A DNA stretch of 10,120 nt from an uncultured Rubrivivax sp. (GTDB lineage: Bacteria; Pseudomonadota; Gammaproteobacteria; Burkholderiales; Burkholderiaceae_C), in contig CALBTN010000023.1 of assembly GCA_937967345.1 (NCBI GenBank), forward strand, positions 1 to 10,120. Reading direction: 5' to 3'. Below are positions 6,409 through 10,120 of this stretch, one piece after another (within the stretch, counting starts at the first letter, position 1; every line of letters starts with the position of its first letter). The notes beneath the pieces were generated by a model. It had not been told where the DNA came from. It did not search any database and saw only the letters and a list, made by a program, of their open reading frames with translations. The translations under genes and the position numbers were made by a program.

Positions 6409-6927
6409 ATGTCGATCCGCCGATCGTGTGCCACGGTGCTGCTCGCCAGCGCCTGTGCGCTTGTCCTGCCGCTGCGCGCCGCGACGCTCGCGGACATCGA
6501 GAAACTCTATCAAGCCGGCGATACCGCGCAGGCGCTGCGCGACGCCGATGCGGCCATCGCCGCGCAGCCGCGCGCCGCACCGATCCGCTTTCTCAAGGGC
6601 GTCATGCTGGCGGACCTGCAGCGCCGCGCCGAGGCCAAGGCGGTCTTCATCGCGCTGACCGAGGACTACCCGGAGTTGCCCGACCCCTACAACAACCTGG
6701 CGGTGCTGCTCGCTGCCGACGGGCAACTGCAGCAGGCCTTGCTGGCGCTGCAAGCCGCGCTGCGCAACGATCCGGCGCACCGCGCCGCACGCGAGAACCT
6801 GGGCGATGTGTACCTGGCGCTGGCGATCCAGGCCTGGAACGCAGCGCAGTCCGGCGACGACAAGACCGATGCCGGTCTGCATCACAAGCTGCAGCTGGCA
6901 CGGCAGATCCAAACCCAAGCCGGCTAG
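6409..6927 (+). CDS. Exported tetratricopeptide-repeat protein
   Basis: Predicted secreted or periplasmic TPR scaffold of 172 residues with no enzymatic motif. Residues 1-24 look like a Sec signal peptide: basic start MSIRR, hydrophobic core CATVLLASACALVLPL, and a likely cleavage after LRA. Cys7 and Cys16 are not in a lipobox. The rest is alpha-helical with TPR-like pairs at about 26-54, 56-88 and 91-124 (DPYNNLAVLLAADGQLQQAL), and a partial one near 125-142. The tail after 145 is polar. The ATG at 6409 has only a weak upstream purine stretch; an ATG at 6371 is out of frame. It is first in the run, 33 nt before ppiA. Placement next to an exported cyclophilin suggests an envelope folding or assembly role, but this is inference; I do not recognise a named family. 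Confidence 0.85.
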   Translation: MSIRRSCATVLLASACALVLPLRAATLADIEKLYQAGDTAQALRDADAAIAAQPRAAPIRFLKGVMLADLQRRAEAKAVFIALTEDYPELPDPYNNLAVLLAADGQLQQALLALQAALRNDPAHRAARENLGDVYLALAIQAWNAAQSGDDKTDAGLHHKLQLARQIQTQAG

Positions 6928-6960
6928 ACTCGCCGTCCCTTGACGGATCATGGAGTGACG

Positions 6961-7542
6961 ATGTCGACGAAGCTGCAAAGGCACTGGTTGGCGGCCGCCG
7001 GCGTCGGGCTGGCCATGACGTTGCCGCTGGCCACCCCCGCCTGGGCGCAGAAGGTTCGGCTGGACACCAGCCTGGGCGAAATCGTGTTGCAGCTCGACGC
7101 CGCGAAGGCACCCAAGACCGTCGCCAATTTCGTCGCGTACGCCAAGGCCGGCCACTATGACGGCACGGTCTTCCACCGCGTCATTCCGGACTTCATGATC
7201 CAGGGCGGCGGCTTCGACGTCGAGATGAAGGAAAAGCCCACCCGTGCGCCGATCCCGCTGGAAAGCAAGAACGGCCTGCCCAACCTGCGTGGCAGCGTGG
7301 CGATGGCGCGCACCAGCGTGCCCGACTCGGCGACCGCGCAGTTCTTCATCAACATCAAGGACAACGCCTTCCTCGATTCGGCCAACGCCCGCGACGGCCA
7401 CGGCTATGCGGTGTTCGGCAAGGTGGTGTCGGGCATGGACGTGGTCGACAAGATCTGGGCCGTGCCCACCGGCAATCGCGGCCCCTACCAGAACGTGCCG
7501 GTGACGCCGGTGGTGATTCGCACAGCGACCGTGGAGAACTGA
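6961..7542 (+). CDS. ppiA: Periplasmic peptidyl-prolyl cis-trans isomerase (cyclophilin A type)
   Basis: Catalyses cis-trans isomerisation of Xaa-Pro bonds during folding of exported proteins. It has 193 residues. The signal peptide spans 1-29, with hydrophobic AAAGVGLAMTLPLA and AWA|QK cleavage after residue 29, so the mature enzyme is periplasmic. The cyclophilin core has FHRVIPDFMIQGGGF at 71-85 (R73 and Q81 match active-site Arg55 and Gln63 of human CypA), MARTS at 115-119, QFFIN at 127-131 and HGYAVFGKV at 147-155. NAFLD (135-139) has Phe where CypA has Trp121, as in bacterial forms with low cyclosporin affinity. The ATG at 6961 is chosen over a TTG at 6940 because GGAG (6952-6955) sits 5 nt upstream and the signal peptide then begins normally. 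ppiB starts 2 nt after the stop. Confidence 0.95.
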   Translation: MSTKLQRHWLAAAGVGLAMTLPLATPAWAQKVRLDTSLGEIVLQLDAAKAPKTVANFVAYAKAGHYDGTVFHRVIPDFMIQGGGFDVEMKEKPTRAPIPLESKNGLPNLRGSVAMARTSVPDSATAQFFINIKDNAFLDSANARDGHGYAVFGKVVSGMDVVDKIWAVPTGNRGPYQNVPVTPVVIRTATVEN

Positions 7543-7544
7543 AG

Positions 7545-8048
7545 ATGACCCAGACCGTAGAGATGCAGACCAGCGCGGGCACGATGCGCATCGAACTCGA
7601 CGCCGAGCGCGCCCCGCTGACGGTGAGCAACTTTCTCGACTACGTGCGCAACGGCCACTACGACGGCACGATCTTCCATCGCGTCATCAAGGGTTTCATG
7701 CTGCAAGGTGGCGGTTTCGACGCCGACATGAAGCAAAAGCCCACCGCCGCGCCGATCCGCAACGAGGCCAACAACGGGCTGAAGAACAAGCGCTATTCGC
7801 TGGCGATGGCGCGCACCTCGGCGCCGCACAGCGCGACCTCGCAGTTCTTCATCAATACCGTGGACAACGGCTTCCTCGATTTCACTGCCGAGTCGGCCCA
7901 GGGCTGGGGCTATGCGGTGTTCGGCCGGGTGGTCGACGGCACCGAAGTCGTCGATGTCATCGAGAAAGTGCGCACCGGCAACAAGGCCGGCCATGCCGAC
8001 GTGCCGCTGGAGACCGTGACCATCGTGCGCGCGGTGGTGATTGACTGA
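7545..8048 (+). CDS. ppiB: Cytoplasmic peptidyl-prolyl cis-trans isomerase (cyclophilin B type)
   Basis: Prolyl isomerase of 167 residues (E. coli PpiB has 164), with no signal peptide, so it acts in the cytosol. Catalytic residues are in FHRVIKGFMLQGGGF at 44-58 (R46 and Q54), MARTS at 88-92 and QFFIN at 100-104. The FLDF segment at 110-113 again has Phe in place of the CypA Trp. The ATG at 7545 follows the ppiA stop by 2 nt and is served by GGAG at 7533-7536 inside the end of ppiA. The two cyclophilins share the same motif order and much sequence (for example GHYDGT before FHRV), so they look like a tandem duplicate in which one copy is exported. lpxH follows after 26 nt, the same neighbour as in E. 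coli. Confidence 0.96.
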   Translation: MTQTVEMQTSAGTMRIELDAERAPLTVSNFLDYVRNGHYDGTIFHRVIKGFMLQGGGFDADMKQKPTAAPIRNEANNGLKNKRYSLAMARTSAPHSATSQFFINTVDNGFLDFTAESAQGWGYAVFGRVVDGTEVVDVIEKVRTGNKAGHADVPLETVTIVRAVVID

Positions 8049-8074
8049 GCGATCGACCGACCAGCGCCGTCAGC

Positions 8075-8878
8075 ATGGCGGATCGGCCGGGGTTGCCGCG
8101 CCCAGTCGAATGGGCCGCGCCCGAGCATTGGCAGGCGATCGACTTCATCTCCGACCTCCACCTCAGCGCGGCGCTGCCGCGCACCTTCGACACCTGGGCG
8201 GCGTACATGCAGCGCACGCCGGCCGACGCGGTGGTGATCCTGGGCGACCTGTTCGAGTTCTGGCCCGGCTCGGACGCAGTGCAGTTGGACTTCGAGGCGG
8301 GCTGCATCCAGGTGCTTGAAGCTGCCGCGCAGCGGCGGCACGTCGCGCTGATGGTCGGCAACCGCGACTTCCTGCTGGATCGGCAACTGCTGCAGCCTTT
8401 GGGCGTGCACTGGCTCGAGGATCCGACCGTGCTGCGGGCGTGGCAGCGCCACGCGGTGTGGCTGACGCACGGTGACGCGTTGTGCCTGGACGATGTCGCC
8501 TACCAGCGGTTCCGCGCCGTCGTGCGCGACGCGAAGACGCAAGCCGACTTCCTGGCGCTGCCGCTGGCCCAACGCGTTCGGCTGGGTGCCGAAGCCCGTC
8601 ATGCCAGCGAGGCTGGCCGGCGCCGCGCACCGCCGCCGGGGGGTTGGCCCGATCTGGACCTGGCCGCCTGCGCCGCATGCCTGCGCGCCGGCCAGGCGCA
8701 GGTGATGGTGCACGGGCACACGCATCGGCCCGGCGCGTCGCCGCTGGCGCCAGGCTTGCACCGCCAAGTGCTCAGCGACTGGGATCTGGACGACCCCGCC
8801 CCCCGAGCCGAGGTGCTGCGCCTGCGCCGCGACGGCTTCGCCCGCCTGAGCCCGGACGCGGCCTGTTCGGGCGGCTGA
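8075..8878 (+). CDS. lpxH: UDP-2,3-diacylglucosamine diphosphatase
   Basis: Hydrolyses UDP-2,3-diacylglucosamine to lipid X and UMP, the fourth step of lipid A synthesis; a peripheral enzyme on the inner face of the cytoplasmic membrane. The calcineurin-like metal motifs are complete: DLHL at 27-30 (D27, H29), GDLFEFW at 57-63 (D58), GNRDFL at 95-100 (N96), THGD at 131-134 (H132) and HGHTHRP at 213-219 (H215, H217). It has 267 residues, longer than E. coli (240), with about 20 extra at the N-terminus. The lid segment around 171-195 is Arg/Pro-rich and departs from the E. coli S-x3-N-x2-K pattern. The ATG at 8075 has no clear Shine-Dalgarno, so a slightly later start is possible (TTG at 8093). 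It sits between ppiB and mtfA. Confidence 0.94.
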   Translation: MADRPGLPRPVEWAAPEHWQAIDFISDLHLSAALPRTFDTWAAYMQRTPADAVVILGDLFEFWPGSDAVQLDFEAGCIQVLEAAAQRRHVALMVGNRDFLLDRQLLQPLGVHWLEDPTVLRAWQRHAVWLTHGDALCLDDVAYQRFRAVVRDAKTQADFLALPLAQRVRLGAEARHASEAGRRRAPPPGGWPDLDLAACAACLRAGQAQVMVHGHTHRPGASPLAPGLHRQVLSDWDLDDPAPRAEVLRLRRDGFARLSPDAACSGG

Positions 8879-8894
8879 GCGCAAGAGGCGCGCG

Positions 8895-9677
8895 ATGCGG
8901 GCTTGGCTGCAATCGGTGCGCCGTTTCAACGAGCGGCGCGTGCTGCGGCGGCGCGCGATCCCGGACGCGCTGTGGCAGCTGACGCTGGCCCGTTACCCGT
9001 TCCTGGCGCAGCGCAGTGCCGCGGATCTCGACGAACTGCGCCGCCTGAGCAGCTTGTTCCTGGACGGCAAGGAGTTCAGCGGCGCGCACGGCCTGCAGGT
9101 CGACGATGAAATGGCGGTGGCGATCGCCGCGCAGGCCTGCCTGCTGGTGCTGCGCCTGGGGCTGCAGGCCTACGGCGGCTTCGTCGGCATCGTCGTGCAC
9201 GCCGACGAGGTCCAGGTGCGGCGCGAGATCGTCGATGACAACGGTGTCGTGCACGAGTTCGACGACGTGCTCAGCGGCGAGGCCATGGCCGGCGGGCCGG
9301 TGATGTTGTCATGGCGCGACGTCAGCGAGGCGGGCGCGTCGGCCGAGTGGGGCTACAACGTCGTGGTGCACGAGTTCGCGCACATCCTGGACATGGGCGA
9401 CGGCCTGGCCGATGGCATCCCGCCGCTGCCCAGCGCGCTGGCGCGCCAGCACTGGCAGGCGGTGTTGACGCAGGAGTACGAAGCCTTCTGCGCACGCGTC
9501 GATCGCGGCGAGGACACCGTGCTCGACCCCTACGGCACCGACAGCCACGAGGAGTTCTTCGCGGTCGCGTCCGAAGCCTTCTTCGTCGCGCCACTGGAGA
9601 TGCGAACCGAGCAACCGACGCTGTATGCGCTGCTGGCCGGCTACTTCCTGCAGGATCCGGCGGCGCCGGACAGCTGA
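8895..9677 (+). CDS. mtfA: MtfA-type zinc metallopeptidase
   Basis: Member of the MtfA (formerly DgsA anti-repressor, DUF980) gluzincin-like peptidases. In E. coli, MtfA binds the glucose repressor Mlc and has aminopeptidase activity; it is cytosolic. The protein has 260 residues against 265 in E. coli. The zinc motif HEFAH is at 159-163 with E160 as general base, followed by ILDM as in E. coli KLDM. The third ligand is probably E220 in HEEFFAVASEAFF (218-230), aligned with E. coli E212. The N-terminal helices (RRRAIPDALW, residues 18-27) are also family-typical. AGAGG-like AGAGG at 8884-8888 lies 6 nt before the ATG, and the gene begins 16 nt after lpxH, so it probably shares its transcript. 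No Mlc or PTS gene is in the window, so its target here is unknown. Confidence 0.93.
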   Translation: MRAWLQSVRRFNERRVLRRRAIPDALWQLTLARYPFLAQRSAADLDELRRLSSLFLDGKEFSGAHGLQVDDEMAVAIAAQACLLVLRLGLQAYGGFVGIVVHADEVQVRREIVDDNGVVHEFDDVLSGEAMAGGPVMLSWRDVSEAGASAEWGYNVVVHEFAHILDMGDGLADGIPPLPSALARQHWQAVLTQEYEAFCARVDRGEDTVLDPYGTDSHEEFFAVASEAFFVAPLEMRTEQPTLYALLAGYFLQDPAAPDS

Positions 9678-9710
9678 ACCGGCAAGGCCGATCGGCGCGG
9701 CGGGCCGGCG

Positions 9711-10120
9711 CTACGCGGCGGTGATCTCGGGCCGTGCCTTGTCGTTCTTTTTCGGTGGTTGGATGTCGAGCTGGATCTCACCGTGGTCGTCGACGTCCAC
9801 GCGAAGGCGGCCGCCGTCGACCAGGCGGCCGAACAGCAGCTCGTCGGCCAGCGCGCGGCGGATCGTGTCCTGGATCAGCCGCTGCATCGGCCGCGCGCCC
9901 ATCAGCGGATCGAAGCCCTTCTTCGCCAGATGCTTGCGCAAGCCATCGGTGAAGGTGACCTCGACCTTCTTCTCGCCAAGCTGGCTTTCCAGCTGCAGCA
10001 AGAACTTGTCGACCACGCGCAGGATGATCTCCTCATCGAGCGCACGGAAGTTGACAATCGCGTCCAGCCGGTTGCGGAACTCGGGCGTGAACAGCCGCTT
10101 GATGTCGGCCATCTCGTCGC
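9711..10120 (-). CDS. clpA: ATP-dependent Clp protease ATP-binding subunit ClpA, C-terminal part, cut by window edge
   Basis: AAA+ unfoldase that feeds substrates, including N-degron proteins delivered by ClpS, into the ClpP protease; cytosolic hexamer. Visible are the last 135 codons. They cover the end of the second AAA+ module: FTPEFRNRLDAIVNF (with the conserved arginine-finger-like FRNRLD), then VVDKFLLQLESQL, then the D2 small domain with KKGFDPLMGARPMQRLIQD, where GAR carries the sensor-2 arginine, and ADELLFGRLVDGG. This order and spacing match the E. coli ClpA C-terminus rather than ClpB or ClpX. The tail IQPPKKNDKARPEITAA is lineage-specific. About 620 residues lie beyond position 10120. 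It is convergent with mtfA across 33 nt (9678-9710), a GC-rich spacer with the palindrome GCCGATCGGC (9687-9696) but no T-tract terminator. Confidence 0.96.
   Translation of the reverse strand, partial: DEMADIKRLFTPEFRNRLDAIVNFRALDEEIILRVVDKFLLQLESQLGEKKVEVTFTDGLRKHLAKKGFDPLMGARPMQRLIQDTIRRALADELLFGRLVDGGRLRVDVDDHGEIQLDIQPPKKNDKARPEITAA

Noticed and set aside
9678..9710. Bidirectional terminator between mtfA and clpA
   Set aside because: The spacer is GC-rich with a perfect 10-bp palindrome, but the palindrome has no loop and there is no T-tract on either strand.
1..10120. Mobile element, CRISPR array, defence island or other accessory system
   Set aside because: All long stretches are accounted for by conserved housekeeping genes in a known order. 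No spaced direct repeats, transposase, integrase or attachment-site structure was seen.

Overview
This window is a compact, high-GC stretch of bacterial chromosome made almost entirely of housekeeping genes. Protein similarity recalled from known families, the gene order and the codon use point to a betaproteobacterium of the order Burkholderiales, probably near the Rubrivivax/Leptothrix/Methylibium group; the genus is an inference. I see no insertion sequence, integrase, CRISPR array, toxin-antitoxin pair or phage gene, and no base-composition break that would suggest transfer.

Layout. Positions 1-338 (minus) hold the N-terminal 112 codons of a thiolase, cut by the window edge. Positions 435-527 (minus) are a complete tRNA-Ser(GCU). 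Positions 567-6221 (minus) are a tightly packed run read in the order cysS, a 3-methyladenine DNA glycosylase of the AlkA type, accA, tilS, lysC. The first three junctions have gaps of 1, 3 and 6 nt; tilS to lysC has 59 nt. A 187-bp divergent intergenic region (6222-6408) separates this run from a plus-strand run: an exported TPR protein, ppiA (periplasmic cyclophilin), ppiB (cytoplasmic cyclophilin), lpxH and mtfA (6409-9677). The last 410 bases hold the convergent C-terminal part of clpA (minus), 33 nt from mtfA.

How the genes relate. The minus run supplies translation factors (CysRS; TilS, which makes lysidine in tRNA-Ile), fatty-acid synthesis (AccA), lysine/threonine/methionine synthesis (LysC) and alkylation repair. 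The plus run is envelope-oriented: a secreted TPR protein, an exported prolyl isomerase and the lipid A enzyme LpxH, with cytosolic PpiB and MtfA. cysS divergent from ppiB-lpxH is also the arrangement known in E. coli, so this is conserved synteny rather than an accessory region.

I did not find a previously undescribed system. The points most worth a second look are small: a sigma-70-like promoter for the tRNA whose -35 overlaps the lysC stop codon, a possible internal start in lysC that would give a separate ACT-domain subunit, and unusual residues in usually conserved motifs of LpxH and TilS.
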